Source: Anniella stebbinsi
Taxonomy: Eukaryota > Chordata > Lepidosauria > Squamata > Anniellidae
Length of the DNA: 64,000 nucleotides
Assembly (NCBI GenBank): GCA_029215795.1
Contig: JARDYH010000003.1
Coordinates: forward strand, 14,583,001 to 14,647,000
Direction: 5' to 3'
Below, piece by piece: positions 1 through 12,735 of this stretch. The notes beneath the pieces are model-generated. The model searched no databases. It had not been told where the DNA came from and worked only from the letters and a program-made list of their open reading frames with translations. A program made the translations under genes and the position numbers. Numbering within the stretch: the stretch's first letter is position 1; the number at the start of each line of letters is the position of its first letter.

Positions 1-1630
1 ATCTACAGTGAGGAGTGAAATTCAGTTGACCTTCAGGCACAACTACACAGCTACAGCACTGTAACTGAAATCTAACAAAATAGTTCTTAAGAGTGTGAGT
101 AGCAAGAGTCTTTTGTTACGGAGACGGGAAGTCCAACTGAATCACCTATGTAACCACAGTAAAATCAGCAAGAAAAAACTCCCAACATGTTGCTTGTTTT
201 AGGCAATAGCCCCATTTTTCATACATCATGGAGTCATCTGTAAGCAAGGAGAACAAACTTTGTACTCAACTGTACTGAAACAGATCTTGGTCTCATAATA
301 AAGGTGACTGATCCTATGATGATGTAAACGTAAGTATGTGTAAGAAAAGGCAGCAGTAAAGATAAAATGGGATAATCCTAGGAGCTCCTTGGAGGAAAGC
401 AGAGGATTCAAATAGCAGAAATAAAAATGTGCTTTAATGCTCACAATCGCCCTATGCTTGGCTAAAGGTAGTATTATGCAAATTGAATACAGGGGATACG
501 CTCCTCCCTAAGCTACTATTCCAGGGGCCATCATCAATCCCATTCTTCTATTGGTTGGAAGCTGATGCCCAGGTCTCAGCTGCTACGCTTCTACATGATG
601 ATGTATACTTGTATGTGTAAGGAAGACAGTTGGGCTGGCAGCCAACACAAGAAGAAAATGTTATGGACAGGAAAAGAGTAATATATAGACATACAGATGT
701 GAGTGGGTGAGACTCAGTGAGCATGACCTACCAAGACTACTGAGGACGCACAGCCATAAAATGAGCCTTCTACATTAAAGAAGTGAGCTCTGTTCTGCTA
801 TTCTCTCGCAAGATTTAGCAGGTGCCTGGTATCCTCTTGGCCCATGGGTAGTAGCTTCACATCTCCCTTTAAAAAGCTCAACTATTTTTCCCACAAGGAT
901 AAAACTGAATAAACTTTAAAAAGTTCGGTACTTTGCTGTACTGGTTTAATGTGATAAATCAGTTGGCCATTTGTGATTAATAGTTGAGCTATCCAGTTAA
1001 CCCTTTCTTTCCAAACTTATGCAATGACAGTGTACTGGGCATTTTTGCAAGAAAATGGGTAGGGAATGCACTACCTCGCTGTAGAAGAGACTGTATAGTA
1101 AATTTAACTTGTTTCTAAAGTAAATTTAACTTGTATGAAACTGTAGGGTGCAAAGAACTTTTTTTAGTTAAAAGGATTAGTACTTTTTGCTTTTCTTAAT
1201 AAGCCACAGTGGGGCTGTGTTCACTCACTGAGTTTACTCACAAAACAGAGGACGGATTATTTTTGTACATGAACTCCCCCCACCCATCCAAATGTCCCTG
1301 ATAGTTCTCTCTCCTCTTCTGACTTCCTGCTATTTCTCCACCTGCCCCTCCTATATTCAGGGAAGCTACACGGAGATTTTATAGCACAGGGATGTCTAGG
1401 CCATATTGCACCATAGGCTAGATAACAGTTCAAGCACTGGCCTCTGAGTTTTCATTCTGGTCATGCTTAAAACCTTCTTCTTGCAGCAGCCAGGTCTTAA
1501 AAAGAGAAAACTCCAAAGGGGAAGGGACAATTCTTTGCCCAGCTCTCTCTAACCTCTTTTCTCCCCTATTTTCTCTCTCACAAATAAGTTGCACGTAGGT
1601 TGTTTTCAATGTCCTTCTCCCAAGATAATA

Positions 1631-1631
<1 letters not shown>

Positions 1632-1682
<51 letters not shown>

Positions 1683-1785
1683 CTTCTTCTTCTTCTTCTT
1701 CTTCTTCTTCTTCTTCTTCTCCTCCTCCTCCTCCTCCTCCTCCTCCTCCTCCTCCTCCTCCTCCTCCTCCTCCTCCTCCTCCTCC
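1632..1785. repeat. Composite microsatellite (CTG)n(CTT)n(CTC)n
   Basis: About 16 CTG units (1632-1680), about 13 TTC units (1681-1720) and about 22 CCT units (1721-1785), with no interruptions visible. Open frames of homopolymeric residues seen here on both strands (poly-Arg/Ser, poly-Glu/Lys/Gln, poly-Ala/Ser/Pro) are by-products of the repeat. Confidence 0.98.
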
Positions 1786-3068
1786 AATCAATTTGAGTCC
1801 GTAAAACCTTATCCTCATGACTTAGCTGCACTGTGCACTTGACTATTGAGGGAGGGAAGGCAGAGAAGAGTGGGATATGTTATCAGGGGGTGGGAGATGG
1901 TGTAGCTGAACAAAATCCCAATTCTCAGAGTTACATAGGGAACACAGCTGCTTTACAAGCAGAGTGCTTGCTTTAGTGCAGAGCCTCACACATCTAAAAA
2001 AGAAGTGTTTTTAAAGAGTTGCTTGGAATTTTGCGAGCTGACTTGAGATTATGAAAAGGCAGGATAAGCATTGCTGCGTTTTATTTTATTTTTTAAAAGG
2101 GATGAGATATCTGCTACTCACCTAAAGCATTTGCTAATCATTGCAGGCAACCAGGTGATGGTGGCAATTTGCATGTTTAGCGCTGGGCTGGGGTGGAGGG
2201 AGAGAAGTGGTCCCCTTTCTTTTTCATTGTTTATATTAATTGGTTTCCCTGAAATTTAACATCCTCTTACTTCACTGCCTTCAATACTATACTTTAAAGT
2301 TTAATATACTTGTAGTACATACAAAGGAGAAAAGAAGCTCGCTATTTATCCCAAATCAGTAAACAATGGAATAAATCCTGTCCTTTTACAAATTAGCTTT
2401 AAGCAAAGCCATCATTTTTCAATATATGGCCAACGTTAACAATTTCATCCATATTTAACTAACAAGATGTTCTCCGTGATCAAGAGAATTTGGATCCTGT
2501 CAGTTAATAATGTTTTGTTAATAGCTTTTACCATTATAAAACTCCTACAATGGAACGACTTTGTTTTGGAATACAGCCAATGTAATAATGCTGTGACAAA
2601 AGCTAAAAATAATTCAAATGGGATGGATTCACAGTTCCTATGCCTGCTCAAATTGAAAACACTGTCCTTTAATGCAAACATAATGTGATAAAATTAAAGA
2701 TATTACACTCCCTACTTCCTCGCTACGGGAATGCCCAAATCAATTTTTACTTGATGTGTTCCCCTGCATACCATGAACAACCTGATCTAACACAGACCAC
2801 AAAATCATAGTCCAGAGAATGGGACGGTGCTTTGGCCTTGCACATTCCCTCTTCCCCTCTCACACATGAATTCCGCTTTCTTCCCTTTTCATAGCTAATG
2901 ACGGTGCAGTGTTACTTCTGCGCTGATGTTAATGCTAACCCTGGTTTCCAACCAGGATTAAAAGTTGTTTTTCAAACCTTGGTTAAAGCTAACCAAGTTT
3001 AGTGTCCTGCATCGGTGCAGATATAAGCCTGCACAATAGTTAATTCTGTAAAGGGAAAAAGGGGGGAA

Positions 3069-3735
3069 TATAAGAAGAGCCATACTAGATCAGGAGAGAA
3101 TGAAAGAACTGGGCATGTTTAGCCTGGAGAAGAGAAGATTGAGGGGAGACATGATAGCACTCTTCAAATATTTGAAAGGCTGTCACACAGAGGAGGGCCA
3201 GGATCTCTTCTCGATCATCCCAGAGTGTGACACAGAACAATGGGCTCAAGTTACAAGAAGCCAGATTCTGGCTGGACATCAGGAAAAACATCCTGACCGT
3301 TAGAGCAGTACGGCAATGGAACCAATGACTTGGGGAGATTGTGGGCTCTCCCACACTAGAGGCATTCAAGAGGCAGCTGGACAACCATCTGTCAGGTATG
3401 CTTTAAGATGGATTCCCGCATTGAGCAGGGGGTTGGACTTGATGGTCTTATAGGCCTCTTCCAACTCTTCTATTCTATGATTCTATGAGATTAGGCTCCA
3501 ACTAGTCCACCAATCTGTTCACACAGTGGCGAACTAGTTGCCTGTAGGAAGCCCACAGATAGGACACAAATGCAATAGCACCCTCCTGCTTGTGTTCCCT
3601 AGCAACTGGTAGACATAGGCATGTTGCCTCTGACACTAGAGGTAACATCAAGCCATCAGGACTAGTAGCCATTGGCAGCCTTATCCTCCATGAATTTGTC
3701 AAACATCTATAAGCAAAGGAAGTGTACATGCCTGC
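3069..3735 (+). mobile_element. Interspersed repeat A, copy 1, split by the CR1 insertion
   Basis: The 5' piece (GAAGAGCCATACTAGATCAG, to about 3091) and the 3' piece (from about 3488: CTAGTCCACCAATCTGTTCACACAGTGGC and on to ATGAATTTGTCAAAC; given here only in part) together resemble other copies at 54466-54790 and 60600-61010. Shared landmarks are GGAAGCCCAC, CCTCCTGCTTGTG, CCCAGCAACTGG and TAGCCTTATCTCCATG. It is probably a LINE/SINE 3' end; the class is not certain. Confidence 0.7.
3092..3487 (+). mobile_element. CR1-type LINE, 5'-truncated 3' end
   Basis: The plus strand encodes the end of a CR1 reverse transcriptase ORF ([20 protein letters not shown], then KYLKG), followed by the 3' UTR and the diagnostic short tandem tail TTCTATGATTCTATGA. 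The frame is partly decayed: there is a stop after KHPDR at about 3302 and shifts after it. A typical dead-on-arrival 5'-truncated copy. Confidence 0.93.
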
Positions 3736-6185
3736 AATATGCTCTCAAATGCTTTAGTCAAGATTATGGGATTAGAAATATTATGTCTATACCAGGTCTG
3801 TGTTCTGTCAGACGTCCTACTGCTCCTAAGTGTTTTAAATGCAAAAATTGATCCTCACAAAACAAGTATCAGCCTTTCCATGACACCCTTCTTTTGTAAC
3901 CTGCCCAGAGAGCTTTGGCTTTGGGGCAGAATATAAATGTAAACAACAACAACAACAACAAAGTTTCAGAACTCCGTACTCTCTGGGCCTTGCCCCACCC
4001 CTCCCTTTGAGCCTCAGATTTTTAATCTTTCAGTGCAAGCGTTATATACGCTTTAGCAATCTTCATTAACAGACCCTGATTTTCAATGTATGCGTCTTTA
4101 AAAACCAATTGTTAAAGCATGAATGGAGTGGTGGAATCGCTTACTGAAATGTTTTTGTCACTTTTTCTTTATAAGCATGCACACCCTTCCCCAGCACACA
4201 TAAACTTTGCCATGTATGGTACACAAATCAAATACCCTCTATGTTTGCTACTAAAACTGGGAGGAAACTCCAACATAGTTATTACAAGAAGCCTGGATGT
4301 AGTGTAAAATGGTTCAATGGACAATGCTCTTGCTGCATAAGGACAACAATGGAACAATGAGTTAAGAGATACATTCTACTGATTGCAAGGCCTCTCTGTG
4401 TAGACACAGTTTAATACAGATTTAACCCTTGGATCAAACTGAATGACTACTTGGCTTTCAGGAGGAATGGGTACCAATCACTGACTTCAGGAACAAGAAC
4501 ATTGTGCCAAAAATCGGACATGCAGATGCCAAATCCAAGCCAAACCTAATACAATCCTCCCAAAACCCAGATAATCAAATAAATCTGTATCCTTCCCCCT
4601 TCTGCACTTGGAAGCCCAACTGAAATTTATAACCCCAAACTCACTGCAGGATAAATAACTTGTTGCAGGGTTGATAAAAAATAGATTATTTTTTTTCATA
4701 ACCCACAGCTTCATGCCATGTGAGCAGCCCCAACCTCTAAATAGGTAAAAAAAAAGAAAAAGAAAAGCATCCAAAATAGCAATAAAAAGATGCAAGGCCT
4801 GATTGTAATAACTGCAAACTGACTGTAAACTAAACTTTATTTAGTTGCAAGTTAACATGGTTTAGTGGTAAGGTTTGCACCACTTTTATATGAATATATG
4901 AAGTAGCAATTAGACACTTGATTTAAATTGGCCTTTTTATCTTGCTGATTTGAATAATAATTTAAATCAATCCACATTCTTGAAGTGACCATTACTCCAT
5001 GAACGTTTCATTTAAAGCAAATGATTGGAGAGGAATTTAATAATAAAAACTAAACAACAAGCATTAAGCATTCCTGTTAGAGTCCTGCCGAGGCATTCTG
5101 GAACCAATGCCTTTCTGTCTCTTTCATGCAGAACCACCATTTCTCATCCCCACTAGACTCAATAGTGTCAATCTTTCAGATATAGAACTTAAAGCTCTCT
5201 GAGTAAATACTGGAAATACACTGTGGGTATCTTCACGGGTCTGGCATTCTACATGCAAAAAGAACTAGAAGAAAAAATGTTAATTCCACAATACCCAGTC
5301 TCAATACAGACAGCAATTTGGGGGGGGGGGGAACCTTAATGGTGCTGTTTTGCATATTATGACAGCCAGTGAGGCTATGCAGCTGCCATTTTGAATATGC
5401 AACTCCCATTTGGGGGTTACCGTGTTGTGTAAACCTGGCAAGCATAGTTTATAAGAGGATTAAACAACCATTGCATAACCCATGGCCCATTTTAAATAAC
5501 TAATGACAAGCAGCAGCACATTGTTCGAACCTGGTCATTTAGTCTTAGCCCCTTGCCTTAAATATCCTTCAGAGAGATTTGAATTACGGCATTTTCTGTC
5601 ACAAAAATATCAGGAAAAACTATTTGCCATTTAGAAATATCACTGCTGAATTGAGAGAGGGGCATAACAGGTTTGCAACAAAGCTATGCATTTATAAGCT
5701 CAGAATGGAAATGCATGGTGTTCATGGAGGAATCCAAACTTAACCAAGGACAGCTAGGGACTGAGCTACTCTGAATAAAATGGAACACTACTGGACTTGT
5801 AGATACAATTAGGGAGGCTGTCAAAAGGCAGGGTTAATAGCCCTTTTTAGCCTCTTCATTAAAAGGAGACAATATAGAATGGAGAGCTGGATGGAGCACC
5901 ACGTAAATTGAGAATAGCTTTTCTAGGAGTGGTACCCATTGCTTCAAGTATAATTGTAAATTCCAGCCCTTAGGTTGTTGGGATAGGGAGCACTATAAAT
6001 CAAAATAAATTTAAGTTTTGGCAGATATCTGTTTGAATCCTACATTTTAGTAACCAAGATAGTATGTAACAGTTTCAAAGGCCCTTTAGAGCCCCAACTA
6101 AGATTTTACAGTGACATGAAACTGAGTCGTAGTATACATCAAGTCTAAGATGTCAGGGCTGCCAAATAGTTGTGAAATTACTCAC

Positions 6186-6653
6186 CCTCTTGTTTCTTCA
6201 TCTTGTCCCTTTCCTTTCTGTATTTTAATCCACTGTTCCAATTGCAGCATTGAATTAGTTCTCTGTATGACACGTTCAGATTCTATGTGTGAGTGAATGG
6301 CATTGTGATGCATTCCATCTCCAGAGTCCCCCAGAATAAGGTTGACAGCTTTCTCTGACCCATTTAAATGAATGGGCCTGTGGTGACCTGATGGAAGCAT
6401 GTTTGCTGGCAAACTCCCATACTCTGACCCCAACGAATTCAGTTTTACACTGTTGATTTTTGTTAAGGGTCTATTATCACGCCCAACTTTTTGAAATCCA
6501 TATTTTTCTGCTTCCAAGGCCTTTTTGTCTTCCATTTTGCTCACTTCTTTGTTCCGCTGATTATTCTGTGTCTCTGGTTTAATTAGCACCCGGTGGTTTG
6601 CAATGTTATTCACTTCGCGAGGTGGTGTGTTCTCAGCAGTTATCTTGTCTGCT
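6186..6653 (-). CDS. PLEKHA5: PLEKHA5 internal exon, linker after the PH domain (partial gene)
   Basis: 468-bp exon encoding 155 full codons. It opens with ADKITAENTPPREVNN and ends QDEETRG. The acceptor (TTTTTTAG before AGCAGAC) and the donor (GG followed by GTGAGT) are clear, and the entry and exit phases are both 2. It joins in frame to the exon at 13588-13473 (VK-R-ADK). The encoded segment lies just C-terminal to the PH domain of PLEKHA5, a cytoplasmic scaffold that binds phosphoinositides. The stretches around KALEAEKYGFQK, LTKINSVKLNSL and RVIQRTNSM.QLEQWIKIQKG are strongly conserved as I recall them from mammalian PLEKHA5. The part between them (GSEYGSLPANMLPSGHH to SHIESE) is much more divergent. 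No stop or frameshift is present. The next coding exon downstream is not recognisable in 1-6185 and presumably lies beyond the window. Confidence 0.95.
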
Positions 6654-9600
6654 CTAAAAAAGAAGGAAGAAACACACACTGGAAAACAACATCACTAGAA
6701 ATATGATGAAACAGGTACAATTTTGACTGCTTAATAGCATGCAATTTCGTCAGCCCTGCAGTTCACACAGCATTTGCAGGCTATACATCCATATCAGGTA
6801 CAAGATTACAGGCCTCAGCAACAGCGCTGAACTCTGAACCCCGACTGATGTAATTACATCCAAACAGAAAGGCTGCCTAGGGCACAGCGCGATCTCCCGG
6901 CTTGAGTGCTCTTTGAATCGCAATGCCTAAGACGGGGAAAAAGCGGGGAGAGCGAAGGCTGGTCCTGATAAACTTATTGCGTAAACTTATTATTAAAATA
7001 ATGGGCCAGAGCTCGCCATGACTCATTTAAGCCACAGTGGGCTGTGGTGCATGCCAGCAGCCATTTTGAATATTCAACGGCCAGCTTTTGGTGTTGTGTG
7101 AACCCAGAGACTCTGGGTTATGCAAGCGTTAAACAACCATGGTCTGTTGTTGGGCACTGAAAATGAAAATCCCACCTGGAAAGTGCCGGCATGCACTGCG
7201 GCTGGAGCGGGAATGCATCCACCTGCTCAACCCACTAATGACACCCCACCCGAGCTCCATGTTTATTGGATGTCAAGATGGTGGCATCTCATTTCTATAG
7301 CATCATTAGTCCACTCCATGGTATACTTGTGTGAAGAGGCAATGCATGTAGGAAAGGGCAGTGGGGTCACAATGCTGTCCCTAAGCTCAATAAAGTGAAA
7401 CTTCCCCCAGTTCTACCCTTGAAATCCATGCTTTCGGCATAGATGTGGGGGGAGCAGAAGAATTTGCATATAGTTGTGTGCACATAGGTTTCCCTGCAAC
7501 CAGGAACCCTGAGCAATCAGTTTTTTCAGATCCTGGGGAAGTCTATGCACACAGAGATCTACATGTAAACATCAGGGGTGGGGGGAAACTGCTCAGGGTG
7601 GAACTAGGAATGCCTCCCCACTGCCCCTTTTATGCATTTTGCTCTTTAGTCGACTACCATGGGAAGAGGGCTTATATATGAAACATCCAGCACACTTAAG
7701 CTCACAATGCACAATCAATATCCCACATGAAATCAGGAAACCGATTGTGCTAATAAAGCCTTTAGATTTTTCATGTGTAGGTGCCATGCAAACGATGCAC
7801 AAGAGAGGATATCTGGTGGGCCTGGAGCTCACCCCCCCCCCCCATGGGTATGTTTTTCAAGACAGGTGCAGAAGGGTTTCTAAATTCTATCCTATAGATG
7901 GATCTCTTCAGGGTTTTTTTTTAAAAAAATGCACAAAAAAGAGAATTTTCAGCTGGTGGAACTTCTCCTCTACCTTTATACTTGGCACTTTCAACTCTAT
8001 AGTGTTCCCAGGGTGGATTATAATTAGGATAAAAATGCAATGCAATGCAAAGTATTAAAAACAACATACTCAAACAAAATACAACAGCATCAATCCCAGC
8101 AATCCCAGTCAAATGAGCACAACAGAGAAAATATTACTGTTTTAGAGATACTTCACTAGAAGCCTACCAATTCTGGCTTCCATGTGACTATAAAATTCTG
8201 GCTTCCATGTGACTACGAAAAAATAGGAAACTCTCCCCTGTATTCAACCTTGCAAATGTAGTACAGTAGAAAAAAGCGGAGGGCAATTTTCTCAGATTGT
8301 ATGATGTTGGAAAAGTGCACATTGTGACTTCTTTTAGCTGTTAAACCCTAGGAATTCCAATTGATTTCAAGCCAAAGTATTTTGTGATGGAGCAATATAT
8401 AGTTATCTAGCTCAAAGATTCCCCGTGTCAATCTTTTGAGCATATAAAGTGGAACATTATTCTCTTTTAAACTTCACGTGGTCACCAACATCACCAATTT
8501 GCCTCATTTGGTGAGTTTTTATGTCAGTCATTATTCATCGCTTGGAAAACACTTGTGGCTTCTGTAATTACAGCAGGGGAAAAATCTGCTGACTTGAACT
8601 GTGGTGTAAAATAATTGTATCCTTTCAGAAACAGTAACTGCTGCACTGTTAGCATATTTACCCACAAGAAATTCAAATGTTGACATATCAACCACTTCTA
8701 TTAAATTTCCAGTTCCTTTCTCTGCCACATCCCACTTTCTCTTTTATTCTCCTCTTTTGACTCTTCTCCTACTCTGAAGTAACCCAATTGTCCTACAAGC
8801 TACTGAGATTCACTTCCCTCACACCAACCATTCTTTATTCACACACATTGAGGAATCTATTTCTTCCTTCTCTACTTTCAAATATAATCTGTTTTGTCCA
8901 CTTTTGAAATATCTGACTTTCCCCAGAGTTCCGCATTCAACAATAAATTCCATTTCTCCTTACCTCCATATGAGAACTAGTTAACAGCTTTCCAAACCTC
9001 TTCTTGAGTATTAAGCCTAGGCTATTCTACTAAAATGGTTCTTACAGTGGCCCTGTTCTACTAAAGCTAAGGGTTTCCTCCATACTTTCTTATTAGCATC
9101 TTTGATTATTACTTCACTTTTATTCCTTCTCCTTGGGATCCATAACAGTGCTCTCGCTTGCTTCTCCTTTTATTTCTGATAATTGTTCCTTTTGATGATT
9201 CATCTTTCGCAATCCTTGTAGGAATCCTTGAGATCTCTGACTCCCTCACCTGTCTCTACATTCTCATTTAAGCCCAAGTTTCAGCTATCATCTTCATGCT
9301 GTTGACTAAGCTAACAGTCCTTCCTAGATGCCTCACTAACATTTCAAAATGAATGTGGGTATAAAAGCTCTTATCCTTCTGCTCCAACTTTCCTCCATCC
9401 TACCATTGGAAATGCTGTTCTCTTTCCCATTTCCCAGACACTGTCATTGAGGTCATCTTTATCTTTTACTATGTGGGCCTTGCCATTTCTTCAAAGTTTT
9501 TCCTCTTCCTGTCTGTACCTAATCTCTTGTAACCAATGATTTCCAAGCTTCATGCATTCATTTCATGTCTCAGTTCATAACCCTTTCCAAATGATTCATC

Positions 9601-10346
9601 TACTGAGGACCCACAATGGCTGAACTCTGAGGTTTGTTTGGTCAAGTAATAAGCTCAATTTTTTCACTCACACCAAAACTTATTCTAACCAGCTGGTATG
9701 TATGCTTAATGTCTGTATCTAAACCTGTCTTCCCCAAATAGTAAAGGAATATCACATCTTGTTCACTGATCCTGCATTATCAAGAGGTGCTATGGATTCT
9801 AACCGACATGGAAATTTCTCTTCCTCCTTTACCACATTTGAAATATCCTATCTTTGAGAAAGCGTACAAATTCATTTCCCCCAAAAATTCTAGAAATGTC
9901 CATTCTTATGCTGTTTAGACAGAATTGAAACTACGTTTTCTTTTATATGCCATGTCGGTTTGATACCCAGAACCAAGTTTGAAAACTACTTTGCTAGATT
10001 ATTGTAGGATAGACATCTTTATGATCCCTTTTCCTAGTGATTACCTCATTGTTGAATGAAATTCAAAATGCCTCAGCAAAAAATATTTTTACTATTTCTC
10101 TTCTGTTGTTAAGCTCATGCAATCCTTCAGCTTTAGTTCTCTGCATCGCCACATGCCTGTCCTCCACTGACTCAAACCCCCCTATTCATCATTTCAATCT
10201 AAATTAATTTATTTAATTAGCTAGTGCAGATATTTTAATATCTTTGAGTATTACCACAAATGTTGGGTAATTATAAGAGAAAAAAAAGATTTAGTTTGGA
10301 ACCAAATTGGAATATCAGTGAAATTTCACTAAAACATTAAAGGGAG

Positions 10347-10473
10347 CGGTCCTATGCACGTTTAGACAGAAAACAAGTTCTACATCTCTTAGCATTCCCC
10401 AGCTACCCATGTTGCCTAGGGAATGCTAGGAGTTGTTGGACTTTTTTCTGTCTAAAAATGCATAGGATTGCAC
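10347..10473. mobile_element. Short MITE-like inverted-repeat element
   Basis: The left end GGTCCTATGCACGTTTAGAC and the right end TCTAAAAATGCATAGGATTG are imperfect inverted repeats, enclosing a second inverted pair (CATTCCCCAGCTAC / GGGAATGCTAGGAG). The ends match the common reptilian family of short elements ending in a GCAATCCTATGCA motif; related pieces are at 44600-44690 and 58975-59055. Confidence 0.75.
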
Positions 10474-11333
10474 CATAAGACAATTTTATTGTTGGTGTAA
10501 GACTATGCCTGATACTGAGGGGGAATCTACGCCAGTCATTTATTCCAGGATTGTATCGAGGTCATCCCTAATGGGGCACATGATGTTCATCTGCTCCCAC
10601 GGTGATCTTGGCTACACCTCTCAGTTTTCCCAGAATATCACGGATTGCTTTTTTCCCAGATCTCTCGCTTCCATTCCAAAGAACGTCTGCGGTGTGCCCC
10701 CCCCCCCCTTTGCGAGGTTGTTGCTATTCACCATGAGTTCTGGACTCAGCGAACAGCCAATCAGCTGTGAGGGGGCATGTGCATGGGTATTAGTATGTTT
10801 TACCGCGTGTGTGTGTTTTAAAACATACAAACATATCTATGCGCAGAAGCGCGTTTTCGATCGAGTTCCTGTCTCTCCCATGTGCTGCTACGAGTCTGCA
10901 CTTGTGTGCATCCCTAAGGACTCACTTAAAAAAAATCTGTGCCCTGTAGCCATCTGCCTAGCCCTGCCCACTTCTGCCAATGCACATGCAGAACCACCGT
11001 AACAGGGCACACATGCTCCCGCAATGGCACTCCTGTAATTGCAGTAAAGATAAGTCACGGAATCAGAAGCGGGGAACAATCGGGAGCATGCCTCTTCTGT
11101 TGGGAAAGGGCTGCAGGTGTAGATTAACCCTAACCCTAACTTTCAGTTGCTAGTACTTGGATTAAATTGTGGAGAATTATATGCAATAAATACATGGCAT
11201 CATTGATGAATTTCTCAGCATAAAACACAAATGTTGCTGAAAGTTTCCATTTAAAGAAGGAACTTTTAACCTTTTCCTTCTTAAAAAGAAAAGAAATGCA
11301 TTTCAAGATTTTGCATAATATGAAAAGAGTCAG

Positions 11334-11848
11334 TGGCTCAGTTCGGACGACATATTAAGCAACGGAGGGATAAATAACGTACTGACCGTGCGTTAGGCAG
11401 GAGGAGCTCCACAGATGACACACTGCAGCCGGCGCTGCTCGGAACCGGCAAACGCCCGGGCTGCAAGGAACTTGCGGCGGCCATTTTGGTTGCAGCTTCT
11501 CCTCCGTGTGTCCCCCAGCCACATCCCAGCATGCACCGTGAGTTCTGCCGGCTGCATAGAGTGGCTGGGTTTTTTTGGCTGCTCTAGGCAGCAGAACTCT
11601 ATTCCGAAACGGAATAGTCCATGGAGAGAGGGGGGGGGCTGAATTCGGATGACACTTTAAACAACGGGGCTTCGGGCTAAACAACGTGCAAGCCTGTTGT
11701 TTTGCTCCGTTGTTTAAAGTGCCTGATTAACATACTGTCAGTTGTGTGTGCGTTGTGTACTGCCCTCCAGACGACACAATAAGCAACACAACTGACAACT
11801 GTTCCCCCCCTCCTCCGTTGCCTAATGTGTTGTCCGAACTGAGCCAAT
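11334..11848. mobile_element. Non-autonomous hAT-like element, GGCTCAGTTCGGAC family
   Basis: The left end TGGCTCAGTTCGGACGACAT and the right end GTTGTCCGAACTGAGCCA are terminal inverted repeats extending some 35 bp with mismatches. The interior is CG-rich with a second inverted set (GAATTCGGATGACAC, GACGACACAATAAGC). No transposase. No convincing target duplication was seen. The family recurs in this window at 12346, 18131, 32938, 41148 and 58028. Confidence 0.8.
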
Positions 11849-12345
11849 GTTTTATTTGGAATTACCTAAATAAAGATATAATCAGTAATGTAACCACATG
11901 AGAGCTTGTTTCATTGCTTGAGTGACAAGTTTAAATGGGCTTTTGCTTATTTTAAACAGGTAGGATTAATTATTCTCAATAGACCCCTCAGGACATTATT
12001 AAACCTAGGTCTACTTATAACTAAAAAAAAGAAAAACCACCAGACATCATTATGTGAGAGTACTTACAATTAAGTCTCCCAGGCAAAATAACTTCAGTAA
12101 AATGTGTATTATACATATTCATGACAACAGAATGGAAATCTAGATGTTATGCTGATCACATACACACACACACAGAGAATGAAAAAAGCCGAATAGGCCC
12201 AATGTCTCAAATTACCAGTTCAATATGAAAAGTTTTTTTTAAGACTCTTTAAATATTAAAGTCACACCAGCAAATTTGCAGACATCATATTTTTATTTTT
12301 GGCATACAAAAGTTAAGGACAAAAAGAGGTAAGACTCAGACTAGG

Positions 12346-12735
12346 TTTGGACAACACGATAGCCAACAGTGGCTTAAATAGTCAGTTGTTGGTTATTTAA
12401 CCCACCATGGGTTATTGTGTTGTGTGGCAGGAGTGTTTTAACCAATGGTTGGCTATTTGGCCAAAATAACCAACACAAAGAACAGTGCTGTGCAGAGTTG
12501 GCTATTTGAACCACCGTTGGTCATCATTCTGTGTGGAGGGCACACTGGATATTTCCTCAGCCACCATTGGTTATTTCGTCACCCACAGAGTTGAAAAGCA
12601 ACAGTGGTCAAAGTGGCGGCTGCTGCTCTAATCCAGCTGGCAGGATACATTTTCAGCAGCAATGGCTGATGGAATACTAGCGGGAGGACTGAGGAGGGGA
12701 AGAGAGGGTGGGACAACAACTATTGTGTTGTCCAA
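12346..12735. mobile_element. Non-autonomous hAT-like element, same family (longer form)
   Basis: Begins TTTGGACAACACGATAGCC and ends ACTATTGTGTTGTCCAAA, with many internal short inverted motifs of the type ACCAATGGTTGG. The middle contains the segment CAGCAATGGCTGATGG, shared with the copies at 18131-18650 and 32938-33410. No coding capacity. Confidence 0.75.

Larger units (their letters stand above)
1..6185. other. PLEKHA5 intron (3' side of window), no coding exon recognised
   Basis: AT-rich non-coding DNA downstream of the last visible exon. I searched the minus strand for the next PLEKHA5 segment (the one expected to start with a VISYQTLPRN-like peptide) and did not find it. It holds the composite trinucleotide tract at 1632-1785, the nested CR1 at about 3092-3487, a short AAC run at 3944-3960 after a LINE-like tail, and a G-run near 5321. 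Confidence 0.7.

Noticed and set aside
1430..1842. Several open frames of homopolymeric residues on both strands
   Set aside because: They are translations of the trinucleotide microsatellite in different frames, with no splice sites or conserved flanks.
10505..11002. 165-codon plus-strand open frame
   Set aside because: No recognisable domain, lies in repeat-like DNA with mirrored ends, opposite strand to the host gene, and no splice context.
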